From assembly GCA_030533445.1 (NCBI GenBank), contig CM060076.1, positions 7,703,501-7,767,500 on the forward strand: 64,000 bases of DNA, read 5' to 3'. This document shows, piece by piece, positions 46,631 to 56,841 of the stretch. Below the pieces are notes generated by a model. It ran no database searches. It saw nothing but the letters and a program-made list of their open reading frames with translations, and was not told the origin of the DNA. The position numbers and the translations under genes were made by a program. Source of the DNA: Cyprinodon diabolis (Eukaryota > Chordata > Actinopteri > Cyprinodontiformes > Cyprinodontidae). Within the stretch, counting starts at the first letter, position 1; every line of letters begins with the position of its first letter.

Positions 46631-46780
46631 CTATCCATCCATCCATTTTCCCTAGGATAAATCCATGCTTTATCCCAGCTGGGGTCGCGAGGAGTGCTGG
46701 TGCCTCTCTGCAGCTGTCTACGGTCGAGAGGCAGGATACACCCTGGACAGGTCACCTTTCTATCGCAGGAAAGGATGAGC
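46631..46780 (-). mobile_element. 3' fragment of the GGAT-tailed SINE-like repeat
   Basis: Starts CTATCCATCCATCCATTTTCC (tail, reversed) followed by CCCAGCTGGGGTCGCGAGGAG, GCAGCTGTCTACGG and CACCCTGGACAGGTCAC. This corresponds to the end of the repeat at 34737-35021 in its usual long form, on the minus strand. Confidence 0.75.
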
Positions 46781-46789
46781 TAAAATACG

Positions 46790-47340
46790 GGCAGCAGGAA
46801 TGGGTTTTGGAAAATAGAAATAAGAAGTTTAACATTTTTGCATGTAAAAGCTTTATAATATATGGCTTGAGGGAGTCTGGACCAGTGCCATTAATTGAAA
46901 AAGCATCTAATTAATGGTTTAAGATAGAAGTGTCAGCAGCAGCTGGGCTTTCTTTTTCTGTCTCTGAATAACCATTAACACTTTCAAAACAGCCCATCTT
47001 TTTCTGTGTGATTGACAAATGCAGCCAAATTACTAGTAGTTCCCAAAGCTTGGAGAGCCAAATGAGAGCTTTTCTGCTCCAGAATACTAAAACAGTTCCA
47101 CTTTCACAGCTAAAAGCACAAAAGGTGACAGAGATGCCTCATCTGCAGCTATAGCTGTATTCAAACGGGATTATTTTTACTTCGGGACCACCATTTGTAA
47201 TAACTGCGGAGATCATATTATTTGCAAGTCAACCATGTCAGGAAATCATAAAGCAAAAATTCCCTCACGTATTCTAGTTTGCTGAACTCTGAGGTCCAAT
47301 GCAAATGGGTATCTCTGTGATTTGGAGAGAAACGGGGGTT
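46790..47340. other. Unique sequence, nothing recognised
   Basis: No transposon end before the gypsy LTR; no supported frame. Confidence 0.4.
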
Positions 47341-47345
47341 GATAA

Positions 47346-48035
47346 TGTCATGATGGGTTTCAGAAAAGCCCAGTATGCAGAACACCACGGAAACTGATGA
47401 AAAGTTTAACAAGTTTTATTGAGCACAAGCACATGGAATATACACAGGAACTTGTTCAGGCCTGGGGGCAGGTTCACTGGAGTCTGTGAGGATGACAGTT
47501 CAGTTAGCTTGGGAGCAGATGAGTCTGAGTTTGAGAGTTTCAGATTTATACCTTGAGGTGTCCGGGTTTGGCTTTGAGAGAGGAACTGTTGGATCCAGAG
47601 ATTGTTTAGTTCAGCAGAGTCCAATAACTGCTTCAGCGTCTTACTTCTAGCGTGAGGTCAGACCGTGGCTTTGGGTTTCCAGCTCTTAGTTCAGAGCTGC
47701 ATGAGAATCCAGAGAAGGGTCGTCAGGTTTGGCTCAGAGGGCTGCCTTGGCAGGTTAAGCTCATCCAGAGCTTACAAGGAAAAACTGGATTCCTGAAAGC
47801 AAAGACAAAGAGGGATTAGAATCCAATCAGGAGCAACAAAGGTTCTCAGAAGAAGCTAGGCTCAGGTGCTAACCAAACTGGATAAACACTGCGGCGTTGA
47901 GGCAAGGTCTGAAGGCAGGTTATATACTGTGGATCCTCTGATGATGAGATGCGCCTCAGGTGTGTCAAGGCTCAGCTCAGGAGGATCCACGGCGGACTCT
48001 GCTGGAGAAAGGTGGAACTTCTCCAGATCACAACA
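47346..48035 (-). repeat. 3' LTR of the gypsy element (690 bp)
   Basis: Starts TGTCATGATGGG and ends CACAACA in plus reading. The minus-strand AATAAA at 47415-47420 lies about 70 bp from the LTR's outer end and would act as poly(A) signal. It differs from the 5' LTR by a 5-bp indel near 47697 and scattered substitutions. Confidence 0.95.
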
Positions 48036-48036
48036 G

Positions 48037-48048
48037 TACCCCCCTCTC
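48037..48048 (-). promoter_or_regulatory. Polypurine tract
   Basis: On the minus strand GAGAGGGGGG directly precedes the 3' LTR, the position required for plus-strand DNA priming. The pol stop codon (48049-48047) overlaps its first bases, so coding sequence runs right up to the tract. Confidence 0.85.
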
Positions 48049-51000
48049 AACGACCGCCTCTTGGCGGTCCAGAAGACGTCGAAGGGAGGGAGCGCTCATA
48101 CTCCTCGATCAAAGATGGGTCGAGGATGTAGGAGCCAGGAACCCACTGGCGATCCTCCGGACCGTAGCCCTCCCAATCGACGAGGTACTGCCAACCGCGA
48201 CCTCGCCGACGGGAGTCCACGATCCGGCGGACGGTGATGGCCGGATGTCCATCGACGTCCAGGGCGGGTGGAGGGGAGTCGGATGGTGGGCACAAAGGAC
48301 TAGAGATGACTGGTTTGACCTGAGAGACGTGGAACGTGGGATGGATGCGAAGAGTCGGGGGAAGTTGCAGGCGTATGGCTGACGGATTGATAACCTGGGC
48401 AATTTTGTATGGACCAATGTATCTAGGTGAAAGCTTGCGAGACATCCCCTTGAGGGGGATGTCCCGAGTGGAAAGCCATACCACTTGTCCAACCGAGTAC
48501 TCTGGGGCAGGACGTCTCTTAGTGTCAGCGAAGCGTTTCGTAGTTTCCGAGCAACGATTGAGTGAAGCGATGGTGTCTCTCCAGATGCGTTGACATCGAC
48601 GGATGTGTTGGTTGACTGATTCCACCGAAATCTCTCTCTCGTCTGCAGGAAAAAGTGGAGGTTGATAACCAAGACTAACATGAAATGGTGACTGGCCGGT
48701 GGAAGCTGACTTGAGAGAGTTGTGGGCGTTTTCAATCCATGTGATGTATTGGCTCCAGTCGGTGGGGTTATTGGAAGTGAGACAACGAAGGGTAGATTCG
48801 AGCTGCTGGTTCATTCTTTCGGTTTGACCGTTAGACTGTGGATGATAACCTGAGGTGAGTGAAGACTTACAGTTGAGTACTGAACAGAAAGCCTTCCAGA
48901 CTTGAGAAACGAACTGGGGTCCACGGTCCGAGAGAATTTCTTGAGGGATTCCATGAAGACGAAAGACGTGTTTAACCAGGAGCTGGGCGGTTTGAAAGGC
49001 CGTGGGAAGTTTCCTGAGGGGGATCAGATGGCAGGACTTTGAAAATCGGTCGACGATGGTAAAAATTGTGGACATACCTCGGGGGATTGGAAGACCAGTG
49101 ACGAAATCAATAGCAATGTGAGACCATGGACGCGTGGGAACAGGAAGAGGATGCAACAGACCTGAGGGTGGTTGATGTGAGGTCTTATTTCTGGCGCAGG
49201 TAGAACAAGCCAAAACATATTCCTTGACATCCTTGTGCAGGGTAGGCCACCAGAAACGTCTAGAGATTAAGGCGATGGTTCTGCTCACCCCCGGATGAGC
49301 GGAAAATTTGGCTGTATGCATCCACTGGATTAGGCGAGATCTGACAGAAGAAGGGACATAAGTTCGGTTTGGAGGACCGTTACCTGGGTCAGGTTCAGAA
49401 GCCAGGGCAGAGTTAATAAGATCGGTGATCTCCCAGGTAACCACTCCAACAGTGCAGGAAGCGGGAAGGACAGGTTCAGGCGTCTCGGATTGATCAACGG
49501 AATAAAGACGAGAGAGAGAATCGGGTTTGATGTTCTTCGATCCGGGTCTGTAAGAGATTATAAGATTGAAGCGGGAGAAGAAAAGAGACCACCTTGACTG
49601 ACGAGGGTTGGCTTGTTTGGTAGACTGGATGTAGGCTAGGTTCTTGTGATCAGTCCATACAAGAACCGGGTGCTCAGCTCCCTCAAGCCAGTGTCTCCAC
49701 TCCTCCAATGCCAGTTTGATGGCCAAGAGTTCGCGGTCACCAACGTCGTAGTTTTGCTCAGCAGGGGAAAGTCTACGAGAAAAGAAGGCACATGGGTGAA
49801 CTCTTTGATCTGTGTCGAGTCTTTGGGATAATACTGCTCCTACACCAGAGTCGGAAGCGTCCACTTCAAGGATGAATTGCTTGGTTGGATCGGGCTGGAT
49901 TAACACAGGGGCTCTGGAAAACAAAGTCTTAAGTTTGTCAAAAGCATTTTGTGCTTCGGGGGTCCAATGGAAGGTCTTTTTGACTGAAGTTAGAGAAGTT
50001 AGAGGAAGAGCTGTCTGACTGTAATTCCTGATAAATCTTCGGTAGAAATTGGCGAAACCCAGGAATCTCTGCAGCTGTTTACGGTTTTCAGGTACCGGCC
50101 ACTCCAAAACTGCTTTTATCTTTTCTTCAGAAGGCTTAACCTGCCCGCCCTCGAGCACAAACCCCAAAAAGTTGACCGATTGTTGATGAAAATCGCATTT
50201 TTCGGCTTTGACAAAAAGTTTGTTTTCTAATAATCTTTGCAGGACCAGGCGGACATGTTTCTTATGTTCAGAAAGATCTTTAGAATAAATCAGGATGTCA
50301 TCGATGTAGATGAAAACAAATACATTTAAAAAGTCTCTGAGAACATTGTTTACCAAGGCTTGAAAGCATGCAGGGGCGTTAGTGAGACCAAAAGGCATGA
50401 CTAGATATTCGAACTGACCTAAGGGAGTCTTGAAGGCTGCCTTCCATTCATCTCCATCTCTTATCCTGAGAAGGTGATAAGCGTTCCTTAAGTCGAGCTT
50501 AGTAAAGACAGTAGCCCCTTGTACTGGTTCGAAGGCTGATGCTAGCAATGGAAGTGGGTACTTATTCTTAACAGTTATTTGGTTCAGGCTTCTGTAGTCC
50601 ATACAAGGTCTTAGTGAACCATCCTTTTTGCCAACAAAAAAGAAACCAGCACCCAGCGGAGAAGAAGAGGGACGGATTATCCCAGCGGCTAATGACTCGT
50701 TAATATATTTCTCCATTGTCTCACGTTCTGGTTTGGAAATATTGTATAGTCTGCTGCTGGGTAGGGGAGCTCCTGGTAATAGTTCAATCGCACAATCATA
50801 TGGTCTGTGAGGTGGAAGGGACGTAGCACTGACCTTACTGAAGACGGGAGCTAGATCATGGTACTCGGAAGGGACAGAAGTAAGGTCAGGAGAGTCCATT
50901 TCCCCCCCGCCTCTAGGAGACCTCACAGTGGGAGCTGCCGAACGGAGGCATGTTTCATGACAAGAGGTTGACCAAGATTCAATATGGCGATCTTTCCAGT

Positions 51001-51346
51001 TAATATGGGGGTTATGTCGTTCCAGCCACTCAAAACCAAGCACCAGAGGAGAACATGCAGAGGGAAGAACAAAAAATGTTAAGGTTTCACGATGGTTACC
51101 TGAGATTAACAGCTCGAGGGATTGGGTTTGGTGGGTAACCTGGTGGAGTCTCTTCCCATCAATAGCGGAGACACAGAGTGGCTGGTTTAGAGGAATAGTT
51201 TCAATTTGTAGCTGCTGAACCAAGTTGGAGTCAATCAAATTCCGTTCACAGCCTGAATCGATGAAGGCAGATAGTGTTAGACTCTGATCTGAGAAGAACA
51301 AGGTGGCTGGGAGCATAAGAAGAGGAGATTTCACAGAGATAGAATG
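48047..51346 (-). CDS. pol: Gypsy Pol polyprotein with chromodomain
   Basis: An open frame of 1095 codons from a GTG at 51334, extending four codons further upstream to the gag TGA. It has no ATG at the front, the first Met being seven codons in, so it is most likely made as a Gag-Pol fusion. Numbered from 51334: aspartic protease DSG at 26-28; RT about 200-400 with [11 protein letters not shown] (YIDD 343-346); RNase H with D492, E535 and D562; integrase zinc-binding H673, H680, C710 and C713, then the D743, D803, E839 triad; GPY module at 970-977; chromodomain about 1033-1082 ([26 protein letters not shown]). The chromodomain probably steers integration to modified histones. No frameshift or stop was found. 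Pol matures into protease, RT/RNase H and integrase within virus-like particles. Confidence 0.95.
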   Translation of the reverse strand, partial: HSISVKSPLLMLPATLFFSDQSLTLSAFIDSGCERNLIDSNLVQQLQIETIPLNQPLCVSAIDGKRLHQVTHQTQSLELLISGNHRETLTFFVLPSACSPLVLGFEWLERHNPHINWKDRHIESWSTSCHETCLRSAAPTVRSPRGGGEMDSPDLTSVPSEYHDLAPVFSKVSATSLPPHRPYDCAIELLPGAPLPSSRLYNISKPERETMEKYINESLAAGIIRPSSSPLGAGFFFVGKKDGSLRPCMDYRSLNQITVKNKYPLPLLASAFEPVQGATVFTKLDLRNAYHLLRIRDGDEWKAAFKTPLGQFEYLVMPFGLTNAPACFQALVNNVLRDFLNVFVFIYIDDILIYSKDLSEHKKHVRLVLQRLLENKLFVKAEKCDFHQQSVNFLGFVLEGGQVKPSEEKIKAVLEWPVPENRKQLQRFLGFANFYRRFIRNYSQTALPLTSLTSVKKTFHWTPEAQNAFDKLKTLFSRAPVLIQPDPTKQFILEVDASDSGVGAVLSQRLDTDQRVHPCAFFSRRLSPAEQNYDVGDRELLAIKLALEEWRHWLEGAEHPVLVWTDHKNLAYIQSTKQANPRQSRWSLFFSRFNLIISYRPGSKNIKPDSLSRLYSVDQSETPEPVLPASCTVGVVTWEITDLINSALASEPDPGNGPPNRTYVPSSVRSRLIQWMHTAKFSAHPGVSRTIALISRRFWWPTLHKDVKEYVLACSTCARNKTSHQPPSGLLHPLPVPTRPWSHIAIDFVTGLPIPRGMSTIFTIVDRFSKSCHLIPLRKLPTAFQTAQLLVKHVFRLHGIPQEILSDRGPQFVSQVWKAFCSVLNCKSSLTSGYHPQSNGQTERMNQQLESTLRCLTSNNPTDWSQYITWIENAHNSLKSASTGQSPFHVSLGYQPPLFPADEREISVESVNQHIRRCQRIWRDTIASLNRCSETTKRFADTKRRPAPEYSVGQVVWLSTRDIPLKGMSRKLSPRYIGPYKIAQVINPSAIRLQLPPTLRIHPTFHVSQVKPVISSPLCPPSDSPPPALDVDGHPAITVRRIVDSRRRGRGWQYLVDWEGYGPEDRQWVPGSYILDPSLIEEYERSLPSTSSGPPRGGR

Positions 51347-52417
51347 TCAGAGGATCTGAGGAGTCTGACAGGCCCCGGCTTTTGATTTAGCTGGGCATGA
51401 AGCGATGAAATGGCCACTCTCACCACAGTAGATACATAGCTTTCCTCTGAAACGTCTTAGCCTTTCCTCAGGGGTTAGCCTCGTATGTCCAACCTGCATG
51501 GGTTCGGATTCAGTATCCACTGTATGAGAGACCTGAACTGGCAAAGGGAGAGACTGGGTCTTAGACCTCGTCTTGGCAACGAGCTCTGTGGGAGCAGAAA
51601 AAACAGTTACATTATTAGAAGCAGGGGCAGAGACAAAAGAACCTTGATTCTTTGGTTTGGAGCTGTTTCTAGCTCGGATCCTGTTATCCAGCCTAATTGT
51701 CAGGCGGATTAATTCTTCAAGTGTTGCAGGTTCGTCGAGGGTTGCTGGTTCATCCTTGATGCTTTCGTTTAAAGCCAAGAAATAAGCACTTTTTAGAGCA
51801 ATTTGATTCCAACCAGAAGCTGCGGCTTTGACCCGGAAGTTAATGGAGAAATCCGCTACAGAAGAATTTCCCTGTTTTAGGTTCAAAAGAGCATGAGAGT
51901 CAATGGTTTGATCAGTTTCTTGGTTAAATACTTGAGAGAATTCAGAAACAAAATCTGTGTAATGACAGCTGAGGCTTTCTTCGGAGGCAAACCTTGCCTC
52001 AGCCCACTCAAGGGCTCTTCCAGTCAGTTGGGACAGAATAAAAGTTATTTTCTTTTGATCAGTTGGGAAACTGCCAGGAGAGTTTTGGAAAATTAAACGA
52101 CATTGAAACAAAAATCCTTTACAGTCCTTCATATTACCTGAAAATTTCTCAGGAAGACTAGGGCGGAACTCGGGTGATGACGTCACCGCCGGTGACCTCG
52201 GAGGCGGAACTGGACCCGGAAATGGTTGTGCTGCCGGCGTGGTATTAGCACTGCTCATGTAGTTAGCATAGCTCTGAAGTATCTGATTATGGTGATTAAC
52301 CATGCAATGTAACTCACGGAGGGTTTGAGTTTGTCCCTGGATTTGAGCATCTTGCTCCTCCAACCAACGACGGAGGTGATCTGCTGGGCCTTGTGTGTGG
52401 CCGCAGTGTTCTGTCAT
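51347..52417 (-). CDS. gag: Gypsy Gag protein
   Basis: 356 codons from an ATG at 52417 to TGA at 51347-51349. The ATG sits within the last six bases of the 5' LTR. Residues 1-50 are probably a coiled coil (LRRWLEEQDAQIQGQTQTLRELHC), 62-80 a Pro-rich linker and about 85-245 the retrotransposon Gag core (FSGN, LTGRALEWAEARF, FRVKAAASGW). A short tandem duplication DEPATL lies at about 212-223. A nucleic-acid-binding zinc knuckle C-X2-C-X4-H-X4-C is at 328-341. Gag would assemble the particle and package the RNA. This Gag type is the one from which the mammalian PEG10/RTL genes derive. The frame is intact and in the same frame as pol. Confidence 0.95.
   Translation of the reverse strand: MTEHCGHTQGPADHLRRWLEEQDAQIQGQTQTLRELHCMVNHHNQILQSYANYMSSANTTPAAQPFPGPVPPPRSPAVTSSPEFRPSLPEKFSGNMKDCKGFLFQCRLIFQNSPGSFPTDQKKITFILSQLTGRALEWAEARFASEESLSCHYTDFVSEFSQVFNQETDQTIDSHALLNLKQGNSSVADFSINFRVKAAASGWNQIALKSAYFLALNESIKDEPATLDEPATLEELIRLTIRLDNRIRARNSSKPKNQGSFVSAPASNNVTVFSAPTELVAKTRSKTQSLPLPVQVSHTVDTESEPMQVGHTRLTPEERLRRFRGKLCIYCGESGHFIASCPAKSKAGACQTPQIL
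52401..52411 (-). promoter_or_regulatory. Primer-binding site, possible self-priming
   Basis: Immediately after the 5' LTR, the minus strand reads GAACACTGCGG. It can pair fully with CCGTGGTGTTC (52456-52446), 34 bases upstream in the LTR, using nine Watson-Crick and two G-U pairs. I could not match it to a tRNA 3' end. Tf1 primes reverse transcription with the 5' end of its own RNA in this way. Confidence 0.55.
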
Positions 52418-53097
52418 GATGGGTTTCAGAAAAGCCCAGTATGCAGAACACCACGGAAACTGATGAAAAGTTTAACAAGTTTTATTGAGCACAAGCACAT
52501 GGAATATACACAGGAACTGGTTCAGGCCCGGGGGCAGGTTCACTGGAGTCTGTGAGGATGACAGTTCAGTTAGCTTGGGAGCAGATGAGTCTGAGTTTGA
52601 GAGTTTCAGATTTATACCTTGAGGTGTCCGGGTTTGGCTTTGAGAGAGGAACTGTTGGATCCAGAGATTGTTTAGTTCAGCAGAGTCCAATAACCGCTTC
52701 AGCGTCTTACTTCTAGCGTGAGGTCAGACCTTGGCTTTGGGTTTCCAGCTCTTAGTTCAGAGCGGGAATCCAGAGAAGGGTCGTCAGGTTTGGCTCAGAG
52801 GGCTGGCTCGGCAGGTTAAGCTCATCCAGAGCTTACAAGGAAAAACTGGATTCCTGAAAGCAAAGACAAAGAGGGATTAGAATCCAATCAGGAGCAACAA
52901 AGGTTCTCAGAAGAAGCTAGGCTCAGGTGCTAACCAAACTGGATAAACACTGGGGCGTTGAGGCAAGGTCTGAAGGCAGGTTATATACTGTGGATCCTCT
53001 GATGATGAGATGCGCCTCAGGTGTGTCGAAGGCTCAGCTCAGGAGGATCCACGGCGGACTCTGCTGGAGAAAGGTGGAACTTCTCCAGATCCCAACA
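52412..53097 (-). repeat. 5' LTR of the gypsy element (686 bp)
   Basis: TGTCATGATGGG at the inner edge and CCCAACA at the outer edge in plus reading. On the minus strand a TATATT box (52508-52503) and AATAAA (52486-52481) precede the proposed self-primer segment. The transcription start cannot be fixed from sequence. Confidence 0.95.
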
Positions 53098-53102
53098 GAT
53101 AA

Positions 53103-54150
53103 CCCCCAACACTAATTTTTATTAACCATCGGATTGCGCAGATTGCAATTATTAAAATTAAATGATTAAAACTCAAGTTTGGTGATAAAAAGTCTTTAGG
53201 TTTTATTGATGTCGTTTTTCAGTTGTATTAAAAATGTTATATTTCGCAAAACTGCAATGGAAAAACTTTTTTCTCATCACACAAGTCTGGTGATCTGGTG
53301 ACCTCACTGCCCTGTAAAAAAATGAAGAACACTTAAAGTAGTGACTTTATCTCATGTTTTTACATGTGCCGTTGCCAAGTGGTGCAATATTAGTTTGTTT
53401 TGTTGTTTAATGGAAAATTTCTGCAAAATATTCTGCATTTTCTTTGCAAAATATTAACACATTATTGCACACATTTATTACTGAAGCCGAGAGCGGTCGT
53501 GTCCCTCTGATAATTTTTCACTGTGGTTTTCTCAAGAAAACAAGTTAATTTTCTCATTGACTAAACATAATGAAAGCCATTTCTGAAGATAAAGAAATGA
53601 TAATTTTCTAATTAGAAAGCCATTTTGTCGTGATATCCAGATGATTGGTTTATGCCAAAATTTATTACATCCATCAACAACACAACAACGGGAGCGGATT
53701 TATAAGTATAAGTCATGGCAGCCTATGTGTAATTCTGTAAATAATCCTGTGTTTAGCTTTTAGGTAACAAGGCGACGTTGTTGGTTTGATGATTTGCTTC
53801 CACTTCTGATTCATAAGCAATTAGACCTATGCCTCCAGCGCCTTAAGGCTAGTTTATGCTCAGAAACCAGGTCGTCTGCATGTGTGTCGCAGTTAGAGCA
53901 GATATGCCCCCTTTCCGCAGACACTCTGGTGCACCTCTACGAAATTGTAGGTGACTGCAGACATTGCCGCAGACAGGAGGCCTCTTATTGGTCAAATCTA
54001 CATCCGCTCTTCCTGTTTGGTAGCTTACCGGCTTGTTTTGATTGTATGATAGCTATGTGGAAAACAAATTGTGAAGATGGACCAGCTAAAATAGCGAGGT
54101 GCACAAGAACACTGTGACCCTTTTTCCCCCTGGATAGTCGCTACTTTTCC
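53103..54150. other. AT-rich, then a possible MITE end
   Basis: 53103-53840 shows nothing. From 53845, TTAAGGCTAGTTTATGCTCAG resembles the start of a common fish MITE and 53870-54070 has its CTGCAG/GCAGAC-rich body, but a matching right end is missing. The 107-codon frame (53794-54117) lies in it and is not a gene. Confidence 0.35.
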
Positions 54151-54157
54151 ACTCCTT

Positions 54158-54365
54158 TAGGGCAGTGGCGGTCTAGTGGTTAGGGCATAGGGCTTTGAAT
54201 CCTGAGATTGGGAGTTCGTTCCCCCACTCCCCCAGACTGCCACTCTGGCTCCCTGAGCAAGACCCTTAACCCCACACTGCTCCCCGGGCGCCGCACAATG
54301 GCAGCTCCCCAAGGGGATGGGTTAAATGCAGAGATAAATTTCTCCAATGTGAGATCAAGGATGTT
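54158..54365 (+). mobile_element. tRNA-derived SINE
   Basis: GGCGGTCTAGTGGTTAGGG (A-box-like), GGGAGTTCGTTCCCCC (B-box-like, diverged), CTGAGCAAGACCCTTAACCC, CACTGCTCCCCGGGCGC and GGGATGGGTTAAATGCAGAG are the successive blocks of a widespread fish SINE. No clear target duplication or poly(A). The two short frames here are by-products. Confidence 0.75.
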
Positions 54366-55390
54366 CAATTTATTTATTTTATTTTCACCCTCATGTCCCT
54401 CCGTTGTCGTACAAACTTGCCCTTTGCTTTTTTCCACTTCCTCACCTCCTCAGCCATATCTAGACCCACAGCTAGTTCTATATTCCATGTATTCCATGCA
54501 ATCCAATCATCCACCACGACCTGACAATGAGTCAAAAGGAAACTAAAGACTGATTATTTGCACACACCCGGTACCACCACTGCACAATTACGGGCACTGC
54601 AGGCATGGATGAACTGGGAATCCAGGGCTGTTGCCCAACCTCATTCATTACTCAAGTAGGTTTATCATCTCGTTATCTCAAGAAATCAATAACTGTTTTT
54701 CGAGATAACAAGATCATTATCTTGTTAACTTCAGAAAACAAATAATGGTTTAACCGTGATAATGAGATAGTTATGTCAATATCTCAAGAAGGCAAATGAA
54801 AAAAAAAAAAAAGTTGAGTAAGACCTCTCTCGGCTTCCGTACATTTATAGACTATATACACATTACCAAAAAGTATATTATGGGTGTTTGTTGTTGGGAT
54901 AGAGAATTGAAGCTATCAGGATAATTATAGCAGTATTTTAAGGGGCTCAAAAAATTAATAGTTTTGTTTCAGACATACGTTTGTGAAAATAATTATTAAA
55001 ATAATCACACAAAACATTCACATTTAGTGAATTTAGATTGAATGTCTTTAATGATGGGCCTCCAACTAAAATGATCATATCAAATCAGACATGCCTTGAG
55101 AGTGCACCATCACAGTTACAGCCCAGTTTACACAATCATTGTGATTCAGACCTTACAGCTCCACTTCAAAGCCCAGTGGACAAGCGGGACATCATAATTT
55201 TGACTATAGAGACACTAAGTTGTATAGTTGAATAGATTTAATTTTCAAGACCAGGTGTGATTAAATGGTGTATTGTTCTGCTCTGTTGAGATGATGAAGC
55301 TGCATTTTCTACTATATCTCCATCTTCATACTGTTCTAAAAGCTAAAACAACTAAGAGAATATAGTCACCGAAGTCACTTCTAAAAGATT
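54366..55390. other. AT-rich; short palindromic repeat cluster at 54665-54795
   Basis: At 54665-54795 the words TCTCGTTATCTCAAGA, CGAGATAACAAGATCATTATCTTG and GATAATGAGATAG form several small palindromes, as in a known class of fish DNA repeats. The remainder is unremarkable. Confidence 0.4.
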
Positions 55391-55395
55391 TAATA

Positions 55396-56392
55396 TGCCA
55401 AAGGGTGGCAACTGGGGCAAAAATCCAAAAATAACCAGGAGATGTCAGAGAAAACACACATGAGAAGCTAGGAAATGACAAGGAACCAGCAAAAAGTAAC
55501 CGAGGAGGAGAGGTATAAATGGGAGACTGAACAAAAGCCCCATTTCTACTACCCTTGAAAAACCGATCCATACCGAGACCGGTCCGAGCTCGGATCAGTT
55601 AACCAGGCCGAGCTCGGTTCTGACGACCGTTTACACATCACGCTATCTCGGTTCCTCGACTCCTCGCCTCCTAGTGACCATCTGCGGTATTACTGCCAGT
55701 ATTAAAGGAGGAAATGAAGCAGTTGGTGGCGGTAATGCACCAAAAGTTATTTGCCAACTGCCATAAAACACAAGAAGAAGAAGACGAAGAAGGAGGGAAT
55801 CAAGCAAATCAAAATGGCGGCGCCCGTCACATTCAGAAAGTTATGCTTGATTATTATTGCTGTACTTCGGTGTTATTATTTAAAATGCCATTATTTTAAA
55901 TGTTGCGTGGAGAAGATTTTGATTGTTGTTTATAATTGAAGAAGTTGTTCTTCTGTTTCTGGAGGGGCATTACCGCCAACTACTGGAATGGAGTGTGAAT
56001 CGCGATGTGCAACCAGACTGAGATGACGTGTTCTGCTTGCTCATGCGTTCTTGTTATCAGAGAACCGAGCCGAGCCCACCTCTGTAACTGGTCTGCAGTT
56101 ATCTCGGTCCGGTTGTGTCTACTGTAGCTCGGTTCAGTTCAGTTTACTTTCCATTTACACACGATAAGTTATCTCAGGTACTGAGCTCGGACCGGTCTCG
56201 GCACGGTTTTTCAAGGGTAGTGTAAATGGGGTAAAAGACTGGGCTAATCAGCAGATGAGGAACAGGGGTGGATGCAACCCAAGAAATACATGAAAACTAA
56301 TATACAACCAAAGACAACTAAAATAAAACAAAATGGAAATGGAACCAATGAAAACTCAAAAATGAAACTTAAACAGAACCAAAACCATGACA
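55396..56392 (-). mobile_element. Family A LTR remnant split by a foldback element
   Basis: 55396-55537 (GGGGCAAAAATCCAAAAATAACC, GAAGCTAGG, GAGGTATAAATGGGAGACTGAAC) and 56238-56392 (GACTGGGCTAATC, CAAAACCATGACA) align to the two halves of the family A LTR at 29464-29906. The outer left end with TGTCA is lost. 55538-56232 is the insertion. The join around ACAAAAGACTGGG is explained by the uninterrupted sequence AACAAAGACTGGG at 29690-29702. Confidence 0.75.
55538..56232. mobile_element. Foldback/MITE element, copy 2 (about 695 bp)
   Basis: CCCCATTTCTACTACCCTTG at the left and CCCCATTTACACTACCCTTG inward from the right, followed by AAAAACCG on both sides: terminal inverted repeats of at least 28 bp with few mismatches. 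CGAGACCGGTCCGAGCTC also recurs inverted. AAAAG at 55533-55537 and 56233-56237 is the likely target duplication, supported by the uninterrupted LTR copy at 29690. It contains GCGGTAATGC and GCATTACCGCC words, also inverted, near the centre. Non-coding. Confidence 0.82.
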
Positions 56393-56785
56393 GGAAGCTT
56401 TAATTGGTCTGTGTTTAAACCCCTATTAAAACAGCGTTACTACACGTTTCCAACTCAGTTGTTCCCAAAAGTTAAGTTTCTTGAATTCTTTCCATTTTCT
56501 GAATTTTCTTGATGATAAAATATAACCACAAAAAAAACCTTGTCCCTCAAGTTACAAGAGAGATTTGTACAAAGGCCATGCATTGGACAGTTTTTTAGGA
56601 GATGTGTCCTTGGATGATGGATAAACAAATGGTTGCACTGATTATGTAAATATTTGGATTGACGGATGGTCTCAGAGAAAAAGATTGATGATTGTGTATA
56701 TTGAAATGCACAAATGGATGAGCAGGCAAACGGATAGAAATATCCAATATAAAAGGACTAGAGGATACTTGCTTAATAAACAAGT
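56393..56785. other. AT-rich sequence, nothing recognised
   Basis: No supported frame or repeat. Confidence 0.4.
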
Positions 56786-56790
56786 AAGTT

Positions 56791-56800
56791 CCCCCCCCCC

Positions 56801-56831
<31 letters not shown>

Positions 56832-56841
56832 ACACACACAC
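56791..56841. repeat. C27 run followed by (CA)n
   Basis: An uninterrupted run of about 27 C residues (56791-56817) passes directly into (CA)12. The frames across it (56595-57017 and 56685-56975) contain only poly-Gly or poly-Pro from the run and are artefacts. The opposite strand is a G27 run able to form G-quadruplexes; the length may be unreliable in the assembly. Confidence 0.95.

Larger units (their letters stand above)
47346..53097 (-). mobile_element. Chromovirus-type Ty3/gypsy retrotransposon, near-complete
   Basis: 5752 bp in total, flanked by a perfect 5-bp duplication GATAA (47341-47345 and 53098-53102). In element orientation the order is 5' LTR (53097-52412), gag, pol and 3' LTR (48035-47346). 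The two LTRs differ by about nine substitutions and two small indels in 685 bp, so the insertion is young. Pol has protease, reverse transcriptase, RNase H, integrase and a C-terminal chromodomain in that order, which defines a chromovirus. The order and the Gag resemble the Tf1/sushi group of fishes. Everything is open except one TGA between gag and pol. Confidence 0.96.

Noticed and set aside
47866..48735. Several frames overlapping the gypsy 3' LTR and pol end
   Set aside because: Other-frame shadows of pol or LTR sequence; no motif.
51332..51334. GTG as the pol start codon
   Set aside because: GTG does not normally start nuclear genes; the frame continues upstream to the gag stop, so fusion by readthrough or a mutated fused frame is more likely.
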